A stretch of DNA of 64,000 nt from Parashewanella sp049608225 (GTDB lineage Bacteria > Pseudomonadota > Gammaproteobacteria > Enterobacterales > Shewanellaceae), in the NCBI GenBank assembly GCA_049608225.1, contig JBMYXI010000003.1, forward strand, positions 44,276-108,275. The letters run 5' to 3'. This document shows positions 26,211 through 35,400 of the stretch, piece after piece. The notes below the pieces were generated by a model. That model ran no database searches, was not told the DNA's origin, and saw only the letters and a list, made by a program, of their open reading frames with translations. The translations under genes were made by a program, and so were the position numbers. Position 1 is the stretch's first letter. Each line of letters starts with the position of its first letter.

Positions 26211-27146
26211 TTAAGATTTTTCTTTAAGACCGATACTGTTAAACCAATGATCAAAGTCCATCATATTACCAGGCAAAATTACTTTATTCCCTTGTTTGCT
26301 CAGCCCTGAGAATTGCTTCATATATTGCTCACCGAGTTGCATTCTGAGCGCATTATGACCACCAGGTGCTGCAATCGAGTCAGCAAGGCGTTCGATGGAT
26401 TCAGCCGTTGCTTTGGACAAAGTTAAAATCTCTTGTGCTTTACCTTCTGCTTCGTTGATCCGCTTTTGCATTTCACCTTCTGAACGATTAATCATCTCAG
26501 CTTTAATACCTTCAGAGCGGTTAATTTTACTTTGTTTATCACCTTCACTTTTTGCCAATAATGCGCGACGTTCACGCTCAGCATTCACTTGCATTTCCAT
26601 AGCATTTTTAACGGTATCAGGTGGCGTAATATTTTTGATTTCATAGCGATGAACACGTATTCCCCACATGGCACCAGCTTGGTCTAATACTTCAACCACT
26701 TTGGCAGAAATAACATCGCGCTCTTCAAAAGTTCTATCTAAATCAAGTGTACCAATGACTGAACGTGTTGTCGTTTGCGCAAGTTGAATAGCAGCATAAC
26801 GATAGTCAGTAATACCGTAACTGGCTTTTACTGGATCAGTAACTGACATATAAATCACGCCATCGACTTCCACCTTAACTTCGTCGCGTGAGAAACACTC
26901 TTGCGGCGGAACGTTAATGGTTTCTTCTTTCAAATCGTGTATGTACGCCACTTTATCAACAAAAGGGATCAAAGCATGAAACCCCGCATCTAAGGTACTG
27001 TGATACTTACCTAAGCGTTCAACAATATAGGCAGATTTAGTTGGCACTAATCGAATGGATTGAAACAGCTTGAGGATAAACACCATGAAGATAACTCCCC
27101 AAATGCCCATCACAATAAAATCCACATTCATGTTATTTATATCCAT
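26211..27146 (-). CDS. SPFH/band 7 domain protein (QmcA-like), second copy
   Basis: 311 residues. An N-terminal membrane segment (about 10-28) is followed by an SPFH domain (about 30-190, with RLGKYHSTLDAGFHALIPFVDKV and QLAQTTTRSVIGTLDLD). An Ala/Glu/Arg-rich helical region with repeated RSEGE/NEAEGKAQ units then leads to a Gly-containing tail. Stomatin/flotillin-like membrane scaffold proteins of this type pair with NfeD partners. Its ATG overlaps the upstream paralogue's TAA by one base (TAATG), which indicates translational coupling. The function is organisational and no enzyme activity is expected. Confidence 0.9.
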   Translation of the reverse strand: MDINNMNVDFIVMGIWGVIFMVFILKLFQSIRLVPTKSAYIVERLGKYHSTLDAGFHALIPFVDKVAYIHDLKEETINVPPQECFSRDEVKVEVDGVIYMSVTDPVKASYGITDYRYAAIQLAQTTTRSVIGTLDLDRTFEERDVISAKVVEVLDQAGAMWGIRVHRYEIKNITPPDTVKNAMEMQVNAERERRALLAKSEGDKQSKINRSEGIKAEMINRSEGEMQKRINEAEGKAQEILTLSKATAESIERLADSIAAPGGHNALRMQLGEQYMKQFSGLSKQGNKVILPGNMMDFDHWFNSIGLKEKS

Positions 27147-28078
27147 TAGCCTTTCCCTCCTTTGCCTGAATTGGAGGCAACCGTTGCAGTCACTTGCTCC
27201 ATCCCTTCAAAGAATCCTTCTAGTTTAGCCAATTCAGCAGGCACCACCGATACCTCAGATTGTTGTAAAATATCGCCAACTTGTTTAATAAATTGCTCTT
27301 TAAGCAACATATTCATCGCGTCATTACCGCCATTTTTGGCAAGCGACTCTGAGATCATTGCCATACCTTGTGCTTTTGCTGTCGCAATGATTGAGATTTC
27401 TTGCCCTGTTCCTTTCGGTTCATTAATGCGCTTTTGTTTTTCGCCTTCCGACAAATTGATCGCTTCTTGACGCTCACCTTCAGACAAATTAATCGTCGCA
27501 GCTTTTTCTGCATTGGCTAAGGTAATCTCAGCACGTTTTTGTCGTTCCGCTTCCATTTGTTTTTCAAGGGTATGAATAACGTGATGCGAAGGGGTGATAT
27601 TACGAATTTCATAACGTAACACTTTAATGCCCCATGGTTCGGAGGCGATATCAATTTCACGAACGATGGATTCATTAAGCTTATCTCGCTCTGCGAACGT
27701 ATCACTTAAAGTTAATTTACCAATTTCGGAACGCATAGTAGTTTGTGCTAAATTCACTGCCGCACGGCGATAATTTTCAATCCCATAACTGGCAAGTCGC
27801 CCGTCCATCACCTTTAAGTACACTAAGCCATCAACCTCAAGTTGAGTATTATCTTTCGAGATACAACTTTGAGTTGGCACGTCCAACACCTGCTCACGGG
27901 TATCGTGTTTGTATGCCACGCGATCAATGAAAGGCACTAGAAAGTGAAACCCCGGTTGCAGTACATCACGGAATTTACCCAGCCGCTCAATAACAGCGAC
28001 TTCACGCATGGGCACCACCAGCATAAGCTTCCAAATAATAAACAGCAATATCACTGCTGCAATGGTCATTGTTAACAT
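27146..28078 (-). CDS. SPFH/band 7 domain protein, first copy
   Basis: 310 residues and paralogous to the next gene along its length. It has an N-terminal membrane helix (about 3-20), an SPFH domain (ERLGKFRDVLQPGFHFLVPFIDRV; NLAQTTMRSEIGKLTLSD) and a helical region with LSEGERQEAINLSEGEKQKR repeats. One repeat reads RINEPKGTGQEI where its paralogue has RINEAEGKAQEI; the proline may kink the coiled coil. The start overlaps the NfeD gene's end by 7 bases. Probable role: a membrane microdomain scaffold acting with NfeD. Confidence 0.9.
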   Translation of the reverse strand: MLTMTIAAVILLFIIWKLMLVVPMREVAVIERLGKFRDVLQPGFHFLVPFIDRVAYKHDTREQVLDVPTQSCISKDNTQLEVDGLVYLKVMDGRLASYGIENYRRAAVNLAQTTMRSEIGKLTLSDTFAERDKLNESIVREIDIASEPWGIKVLRYEIRNITPSHHVIHTLEKQMEAERQKRAEITLANAEKAATINLSEGERQEAINLSEGEKQKRINEPKGTGQEISIIATAKAQGMAMISESLAKNGGNDAMNMLLKEQFIKQVGDILQQSEVSVVPAELAKLEGFFEGMEQVTATVASNSGKGGKG

Positions 28079-28554
28079 AAGTTATCTTCCTTGTGTTCAT
28101 CACCTTTATCGAGTTCAACGACAAAGGCAATGTTTTGCTGACATATAATACGTACTTGCTGACCGATATTAATCACAGAACCATCTGCAATCGCGGGCCA
28201 ATCAGAACCCTGAAAATGAATTCTTCCTTGCTTTTCACCCGGGCCAATTGTTGCTTTAACCTCAGCTGGTTGTTGATACAAATCGACCGCTTCATCGGTA
28301 TTATCAACGTGTGCATCACCGCCAATGAGTTTTTGAGTGAGCCCTCTAAACACCAACAATAAGATAATGGATGAAATAAACCATACCGTAAGGCTTTGAG
28401 CAATGCCTTCAACAATTCCCGCCCAAAGTAAACTTGAAACCAACAAGCAAGCAACGCCAAGTAAAATTACGATACCACCTGGTAGCACTATTTCGGCGAT
28501 AATTAGAAATAGACCAATCACAGCCCACAAAACGATCGGATCGGAAAACGCCAT
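28072..28554 (-). CDS. NfeD family membrane protein
   Basis: 160 residues from the ATG at 28554, which has AAGGAAG 5 bases upstream; the in-frame ATG at 28605 lacks this. Three or so hydrophobic helices (about 6-80) are followed by an OB-fold NfeD C-terminal domain (about 95-150, GEKQGRIHFQGSDWPAIAD and GQQVRIICQQN). Short NfeD proteins of this kind lack the ClpP-like protease domain and work with SPFH proteins. It is the first gene of a three-gene operon with the two SPFH genes, all overlapping. Confidence 0.88.
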   Translation of the reverse strand: MAFSDPIVLWAVIGLFLIIAEIVLPGGIVILLGVACLLVSSLLWAGIVEGIAQSLTVWFISSIILLLVFRGLTQKLIGGDAHVDNTDEAVDLYQQPAEVKATIGPGEKQGRIHFQGSDWPAIADGSVINIGQQVRIICQQNIAFVVELDKGDEHKEDNLC

Positions 28555-28642
28555 ATTACTTCCTTGAACAGACAAACCAATCTTCTGACTATACCAGTAG
28601 AACAAAAATAAAGCGACATATTATGTCGAATTGAGAATTAAT

Positions 28643-28674
28643 TAAAAAAAAGCAGATCACCAAGATCTGCTTTT
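28643..28674 (-). terminator. Rho-independent terminator of udp
   Basis: AAGCAGATC and GATCTGCTT arms with a 5-base loop are followed on the minus strand by a long T run, about 25 bases after the udp stop. Confidence 0.85.
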
Positions 28675-28698
28675 AACAATGAATGAATTGTAAGCTAC

Positions 28699-29454
28699 TT
28701 AAACCAGCTTTCTCGCTGCATCAACCACCAACTGTACCGCATGACCTTCAGTCTTTTTCATCATGGCTTCATCTGGTATTTCTTGTTGAGTACGATTTAC
28801 GATAACACCTGCAACACAAGCTGCACGCCAACCTTGAGAAGCACACATAGTAAATAAGGTCGCTGATTCCATTTCATAGTTCAGCACGCCCATGTCTTGC
28901 CACTCTTTCATTGATCCTGCAAAGCGACGAGTCACACGACCTGAAACAGTATCGTAGCGCTCTTGCCCTGGATAAAAAGTATCTGAAGAAGCTGTAATAC
29001 CCACATGTGGCTCAATGCCTTTATCACGACATGCTTCCACCATGGCTGTGGTACAAGCAAAGTCAGCCACCGCTGGGAACTCCATTGGCGCAAAATGTTG
29101 GCTTGCGCCATCCAAACGCACTGAAGCTTGCGTCACAATCACTTCGCCTACATTAACATGTGGTTGAATTGCACCTGTGGTACCGACTCTTAAAAAGGTG
29201 GTAACACCCAGTTGCGCTAATTCTTCAACGGCAATCGATGTCGATGGGCCACCAATCCCTGTTGAACAAACAACCACGGCTTTGCCATTTAAATATGCGA
29301 GATAGCTGGTATATTCGCGATGACTTGCTAAGAACTTTGGATTATCCATTAATTCTGCAATACGCTTTACCCTTTCAGGATCGCCAGGTACGATTGCCGT
29401 TACCGCGCCATCCAACATTTCCTTGGTAAGACCGAGATGAAATACATCAGCCAT
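28699..29454 (-). CDS. udp: Uridine phosphorylase
   Basis: 251 residues, the usual size of Udp. Family hallmarks are VPGDPERVKRIAELMD near the N-terminus, CSTGIGGPSTSIAVEEL in the middle, and NYEMESATLFTMC, the ribose-binding Glu-Met-Glu. It reversibly cleaves uridine to uracil and ribose 1-phosphate in pyrimidine salvage in the cytoplasm. It is monocistronic with a strong terminator. Confidence 0.96.
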   Translation of the reverse strand: MADVFHLGLTKEMLDGAVTAIVPGDPERVKRIAELMDNPKFLASHREYTSYLAYLNGKAVVVCSTGIGGPSTSIAVEELAQLGVTTFLRVGTTGAIQPHVNVGEVIVTQASVRLDGASQHFAPMEFPAVADFACTTAMVEACRDKGIEPHVGITASSDTFYPGQERYDTVSGRVTRRFAGSMKEWQDMGVLNYEMESATLFTMCASQGWRAACVAGVIVNRTQQEIPDEAMMKKTEGHAVQLVVDAARKLV

Positions 29455-29542
29455 TTGAAACCCCTTTATGATTATTTTCAGTACTTATCTACCTGATACT
29501 TTACTCTAGATCAATCACTAATTGAGTTATGCAGTTCACAAT

Positions 29543-30013
29543 TTAATAATCCGATTTATTTTTATACGACAACAACATATCTCTGTGAGGTATGCCATCT
29601 TCTAGGTACATTTTTGACACAGTTCGAAATCCAAAGTCCTGATAAAAATCGACTAAATATTCCTGCGCACCCAATTGAATATCTTGCTGCGGCCATAACT
29701 TTTGTATAGATACCAATGCGCGTTGCAGCAATTGGGTTGCTAAGCCTTTTTTTCGCGCTTGTGGGGCAATAACCACTCGACCTATGCTCACGTGTGGGTA
29801 GCTCAACCCTTGGGGTAAAATTCGACAATAGCCAATTAATTGATTATTGGTATCCAACAACATTAAATGTCGCGTTTCACTATGGCAGTCTTTATCATCT
29901 AAATCGGCATAAATACAATTTTGCTCTACCACAAACACATCGATTCTAAGCTTGATAATTTGATAAAGCTCAACGTTTGATAACCTAGCAAAGGTTTTTT
30001 CTACCCACTTCAT
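29543..30013 (-). CDS. elaA: ElaA-like GNAT family acetyltransferase
   Basis: 157 residues from the ATG at 30013; ATG 30025 is a four-codon longer alternative. The sequence follows ElaA: LRIDVFVVEQNCIYADLDDKD, then IGRVVIAPQARKKGLATQLL (acetyl-CoA binding Arg/Lys-x-x-Gly-x-Ala), LGAQEYLVDFYQDFGF and EDGIPHRDM. The acyl acceptor is unknown. It overlaps the 3' end of the upstream deacetylase gene by a few bases, so the two are co-transcribed. Confidence 0.88.
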   Translation of the reverse strand: MKWVEKTFARLSNVELYQIIKLRIDVFVVEQNCIYADLDDKDCHSETRHLMLLDTNNQLIGYCRILPQGLSYPHVSIGRVVIAPQARKKGLATQLLQRALVSIQKLWPQQDIQLGAQEYLVDFYQDFGFRTVSKMYLEDGIPHRDMLLSYKNKSDY

Positions 30014-31074
30014 TCCTGAACCCAACTTCCATCTTTATTTGGTTTAACCCATGCGTGTGAAAACCAGTAATACCCAGACTGAGTTTTACTTGGCGCGGTG
30101 CAATTATAGCGCGAACGCCCGGCTGGCAGTGGCTGGCGCGACTTAACTTCGAAAATATCTTTCGTTTTCCAAGTTAACTCCCCTTCTCCTTGGCCTGAAA
30201 CATAACATTTCAACAGATGTTGATGAATGTCTTTCATGGACAACTTGATACGTAACAGTGGTTTTTGCTGTGATGCTGCCAATTGTGGATCCATTGGCGT
30301 TTGTTTAATGACTGGTAACGGCAAGCTGGTCAGCTTTATTTTTAAGCGTGACAAATCTGCATACTTTCCCGCCACAGGGAAGCGAGATAGCGCTTGCATA
30401 TTTGAATGCTTACCCACGGCACCAGACTGTTGACCAAGAGCCGTAAATTTCATATCGGCCAATAATTGCATTAAGGCTTGATTGTATTCACCATAAGGGT
30501 AAGCCAAAACCTTGTGCGACTTTCCAGTATGCCGCTTAATTACGGCTTCGGTTTTAAGTAAGTTTTGTTTAACTCTTCGTAGCCACTGCTGTTGTGACTC
30601 GTCTTTTTGTTTACGGATTAAATGATCATGCCCATAACTGTGATTCATGATCTCAGCGCCTTCTTTGGCTATTCTCGTTATCTGCTGCCAATTCATCATG
30701 TTGTTATAACCCTTTTCGATCGGGTGAATAGCAATAAACATGGCATAAGGAAATTTATGTTCTTTTAAGATTGAATGCGCATTGTGTAAAATATTGCTAT
30801 AGCCGTCATCAAAGGTAATGGCTATGGTCTTTGCGGGTAATGCTTGACCCTGTTGTAATGCTCGGATCAGTTTGCTCAAAGAAATAACGTTAAAATGATT
30901 AGCAGCTAAATAATCCATATGCTGTTTAAATTGCTTTAACGACACGCTAGTCGCCGAAGGCGTGTCATCAGAAACATGATGGTATTGCAATATTACCGCA
31001 CTATTTGCAACTTTCGCTATTAGCAATAAGGCGATTAAGCTAATATTCAATATTACTTTTTTTAACATATTCAT
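30010..31074 (-). CDS. Polysaccharide deacetylase family protein
   Basis: 354 residues. A signal peptide (about 1-25, ending VANSA) precedes a NodB-type deacetylase domain (about 27-240): ILQYHHVSDD, AITFDDGYSN with the catalytic and metal Asp pair, and NHSYGHDHL with the His-x-x-x-His ligands. A C-terminal region of about 110 residues (from about 245) is not recognised and ends in KPNKDGSWVQE. It would be a periplasmic or secreted enzyme removing acetyl groups from an N-acetylhexosamine polymer; the target is unknown. It is divergent from the MATE gene, 6 bases apart, so the promoters must overlap the coding starts. Confidence 0.88.
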   Translation of the reverse strand: MNMLKKVILNISLIALLLIAKVANSAVILQYHHVSDDTPSATSVSLKQFKQHMDYLAANHFNVISLSKLIRALQQGQALPAKTIAITFDDGYSNILHNAHSILKEHKFPYAMFIAIHPIEKGYNNMMNWQQITRIAKEGAEIMNHSYGHDHLIRKQKDESQQQWLRRVKQNLLKTEAVIKRHTGKSHKVLAYPYGEYNQALMQLLADMKFTALGQQSGAVGKHSNMQALSRFPVAGKYADLSRLKIKLTSLPLPVIKQTPMDPQLAASQQKPLLRIKLSMKDIHQHLLKCYVSGQGEGELTWKTKDIFEVKSRQPLPAGRSRYNCTAPSKTQSGYYWFSHAWVKPNKDGSWVQE

Positions 31075-31080
31075 TTCCTT

Positions 31081-32421
31081 ATGAGTCGGTTCGTATTTCT
31101 TTTCTCAAAACAACATCATCACCGACTCTGGTCGCTCGCGATCCCAATGATATTGTCGAATATTAGTGTGCCCCTACTCGGCCTGATTGATACCGCAATG
31201 GTAGGCCATTTATCTGCAGCACACTATTTAGCCGCAGTCGCATTAGGATCAACCATTATAACCTTGATCTCATGGTTGCTGGGATTTTTGCGCATGGCAA
31301 CGACTGGACTGACCGCACAAGCCTTAGGTAAGCAAGATCCACAAGTCCAGTGCCAATACTTAATGCAGGCGAGCTTTATCGCCATAACACTTGGTTTACT
31401 CTTGGTTACCCTACAGCAACCCATCATTGATGCATCGATGTGGCTCGCCAACACCAGCGAACAAGTTGAACTTTACTGCCGGCAATATGTGGGCATTCGT
31501 ATTTGGTCATTACCTATCGTATTGATGAACTTAGTCATGCTTGGTTGGTTACTTGGCAGACGCTTGCCCAAAGTCACTATGTGGCAATTAATCATCGCCA
31601 ACAGCGTTAACATTATCCTAGATGCATGGTTTATTCTTGGCCTAGGCTGGCAAGTTAAAGGCGCTGCTTGGGCGTCAGTACTTGCAGATTTTTCTGCTTT
31701 TTTAATCGCTTTCTATTTCACAAAGCAGCAATTACGTCAACTTGGTTTTTGGCAACACAACAAGCTAGTTTATCTCATCTTTCAAAAAGGCTACCAACAA
31801 CTCATTTCGCTCAATGCCAACATTTTTATACGTAGTTTATGTTTGCAATCCACCTTTGCTTTTATGACGTTTTATGCCGCAGGCATTAATGCTGTCACCC
31901 TCGCCGCTAATGCCGTTTTATTGAATATTCTTATGCTGATATCCTACGGCTTAGACGGCATCGCCTATTACGCTGAGGTCGAAGTTGGACAGCATTATGG
32001 CAGTAAAAATGAAGCCGCATTAAAGCAGTCAGTGTTTTTTTCTTGGTTTTGGTCCGGCATTATTGCTGTGGGATTTACCTTGCTATTTGGACTATCTGGC
32101 GAACGATTGATCTCAATGCTCACTGATATTAGCGAGGTAATTACCGCAGCCAATGAATTTTTACCTTGGTTAATTCTATTACCGTTATGGAGCTTTAGTT
32201 GTTATCTATTTGATGGTGTATACATAGGTGCAGCCAAAGGTAATGTGATGCGCAATAGCATGTTATTTTCAACAGGGTTATTTTTTATATTGTGGTTTGT
32301 TATTCAAGCTTGGGGCAACCACGCTTTGTGGGCAGCATTATCAGTATTCATGTTGAGTCGAAGTGCTACGCTTGCTGGGCATTTCTGGCTCTACTTACGT
32401 CAACAATCGTCTACTCTATGA
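31081..32421 (+). CDS. dinF: MATE family efflux transporter (DinF-like)
   Basis: 446 residues with about 12 hydrophobic segments in two homologous halves. The N-terminal signature WSLAIPMILSNISVPLLGLIDTAMVGHLS is typical of the DinF/NorM branch of MATE transporters, which export organic cations or other toxic compounds in exchange for sodium or protons. The substrate cannot be told. Its 3' end overlaps the 3' end of the giant ankyrin gene on the other strand by 6 bases. Confidence 0.9.
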   Translation: MSRFVFLFSKQHHHRLWSLAIPMILSNISVPLLGLIDTAMVGHLSAAHYLAAVALGSTIITLISWLLGFLRMATTGLTAQALGKQDPQVQCQYLMQASFIAITLGLLLVTLQQPIIDASMWLANTSEQVELYCRQYVGIRIWSLPIVLMNLVMLGWLLGRRLPKVTMWQLIIANSVNIILDAWFILGLGWQVKGAAWASVLADFSAFLIAFYFTKQQLRQLGFWQHNKLVYLIFQKGYQQLISLNANIFIRSLCLQSTFAFMTFYAAGINAVTLAANAVLLNILMLISYGLDGIAYYAEVEVGQHYGSKNEAALKQSVFFSWFWSGIIAVGFTLLFGLSGERLISMLTDISEVITAANEFLPWLILLPLWSFSCYLFDGVYIGAAKGNVMRNSMLFSTGLFFILWFVIQAWGNHALWAALSVFMLSRSATLAGHFWLYLRQQSSTL

Positions 32422-35400
32422 TGTTGTAGAAGTGGGTCTTGGGGTAGGTCTAGTCTCGGTTGGAACGTCGAGACTGGGCAATGGTAATGAAGCGGTTAGA
32501 GTATTTTCTAAGTCTGTAGCTGTGTCGGCGTCAATATGATGCTCGTCATCATCAACTGTCGACTGTGCAGACAAACTTGACTGTGTGGATTGCTGAGTCT
32601 GATAGCGAGGGACTTCATCAAGTTTTGCTGCGTTTAAATCTGCGGGTTCATTTAAGTCCGTGCTGTCATTATCTGAATCAATGATGAAATAATCCATATT
32701 TTGCGCAAACGTTCGAGACTCTTCTTTCTCAGCTGCACATTTTTCTTTGCTGGCTAATTCTATTTTCGCTTTATATTCAAGTTGTGTTGTGGTCTTGATA
32801 TATTCTTTTAAACTATCTAGCCCACTTTCTGCTGCAACCAACAAATGCGTAAATTTACTTTTTGGATTTAACTCTTCTGCCGTCTGTCTTGCGGTTTTAC
32901 CTGCTGCGTTTTCTACCATTAAGTTAAATTGCTGATAATGAGTTAATAATAGATATTGAATAGTATGGAACTCATTTTTTTGCACTAACCAATGCAGCAA
33001 TGTCACTCCATTTGGAAGTAACTGATTCACATCAAGCAAAGGAGCTGTGGGTGCATTAGCCGCATCAATTAACTGAAACTCTTCTTCGTCATTTTCACTT
33101 TCTTGTACTTGCTGTGCTGTGACTAGTTCAAGGCTTCCATTGTCAGTATTAGACACAATCCTCTCTTTTGGTGCTGATTTTTCGCCTTCACTCCCATTCA
33201 CCCATTGATAAGTAATTGGTACATTAACCGTTTCGTTAATTAAAAACGTCAACAACTTCTGTTGATACTTTACGTTCTTAACTGAACAAGCCATTTGTAA
33301 CAATGTTAGATCTCCTATGGGAGCTACACAAAAATTAATAGCTATGTTATTAGCTTTACATGTTGCCACTAACACTTCTATTTTTTGAAAATCCTCTTCC
33401 GTTTCCAATTGGCGAATCAATAAATAAATAGGGTTCATGACAGTTTCTAACGCTAAACACCGCCTTGCAGTGTCAATGTCCAACAACGCCTCTAATGTTT
33501 GTTTATCCACTTTTGTGACGGCATAATGCAATGGAGATAACCCATTAAAATTAACAAGATCTAGCTTGGCTCCGGCACCTGATAACTGATCAATAATATC
33601 TGAGTTCCCTACCTGACAAGCCAGATGCATTGGTGACTGCCCCCAAGAGTCAAGGTCATTGATTTCACGACTCGATGTAGCCAATATTGCAGCAACAATA
33701 TCTCGGTTGGATCGTAAACAAGCACAGTGCAATGGAGTATAACCATTGGTATCTTTGACACTTAGCAATGGAGCACACGGTTCTAACAATAAATTAAGCA
33801 TCTCTAGGCTACTTCCGACGGCATAATGCAATAATGTTTGCCCACTATTTTCCGCTAGATAGATATTAACGACTCTCAAGCCTAACAATATCCTTACGGC
33901 ATTGATCGCATTAGAGCTTATCGCGATATGCATCGCAGTTTTACCTTGCTTATTTTGATGGTTCACTAGCTCTGAAATTGTACGACTATCTTCTAAACCG
34001 CTCGATGATGTAGCTTTTATCATTCTTTGCATCAATTCTTGATTATCTAAACTGCATGCCTTTTGAAAGTGCGTATTTCGTTCTGAGTCTTGCCTCCATG
34101 GCATTTCTGATTCCGCTTTTACAAGTACTGCTTTTAAGTTAACAAATTGAGTTTCACGTTGTCCTACATCTTGCTCTTGAATGTTTTGTTCGGCCTCTAA
34201 TCGTTCAAAAACAGTTGAATGTCTATTGTTTTTGATATGCACATCCGCGCCAGCGTAAATCAACGTAGTAAATATGCCACCATTACGCAGTTGCGAAGCG
34301 TAATGCAGCGGTGTAGAGCCAAGGTTATCTTGAGAATTTATGCCATAACCTTCCGCGCTCACCAAGGCAAAGTCTTCACAACCCTTCTCCGCTGGACTTC
34401 TTATCAATAACTGTTTAGACGGTAATGAACTGTATTGCGACAACAGCGTCACACATTCAGAGCTTTCTCTCAGCACAGCCCAATGAATTGCCGTTTTATC
34501 TTCAATACCCTTTACAAAAATATCAATCTTTGGTAATTCAATGAGTGACTTTATCATCTGAGTATTTTGAGCATTTTTTGCTGTAATCTCTTCATCCGCT
34601 AATTCAACATCATCTCGTCGAATTAGCTGATGCGTAGCAAGCAATAATGGAGTCATACCATGATTATCTTGAGAGTTGATATCGACACCTTCCAGCTGAC
34701 AAAGCCTACCGATTAGTTCAACGCTTCGCATCTCTACCGCAATATGAAACAGGGTTTGACCTCTTTCATTAGTCTGATTCAATACAACGACAAAATGTTT
34801 GCTTAATATCTCCTTATTTTTCGCGGCATCAATACGATCCATCCTTGCGAGAATGAGGGGAATACCAGACTCAGCCATTTCACAAAGCGCGTGTAATACT
34901 GGCTGATTATTGAGCTTGCCAATGCAGGGGTCTGCGTCAAGCTCGATCATACTTGCCGCTAACATCATATACCCATTTTTGATGGCTAACCCCAATGGCG
35001 TGATTTGTTCATTACTCACAACATTACAATCTATGCATTCTTGTTGTAATAATAATTGAACGACTGGTTGATTACGCTTATCTAGGGCAACATGTAAGGC
35101 ACTCTGCCCCAAGAAATTCACATCATTTATGTTACCAACTTTGTTTTTAATTGCTTTGCGAATAGCTGAAATAGATTTACCCATTCGGATCATTTGCTGT
35201 AATGGCGTATCCCCAAATTGATTCGTTTTTTTCAAGTTAAGGCTTGGTCGCCCCATCGCTTCACAAGTTATGGCTAATAGCTGCGGATTATCTTGTCTGA
35301 ATTGGTAAGCAAGCTGTAAAGGCAAATACCCTAAATGATTACGAACTGACAAACTTACAAGGTAAGGTCGAATTGTCGAATCTTGATGTTCTCCTTGCGA

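Noticed and set aside
26211..28078. The two SPFH genes as a novel duplication
   Set aside because: Paired SPFH genes with NfeD are common in this group of bacteria; only ordinary divergence is seen.
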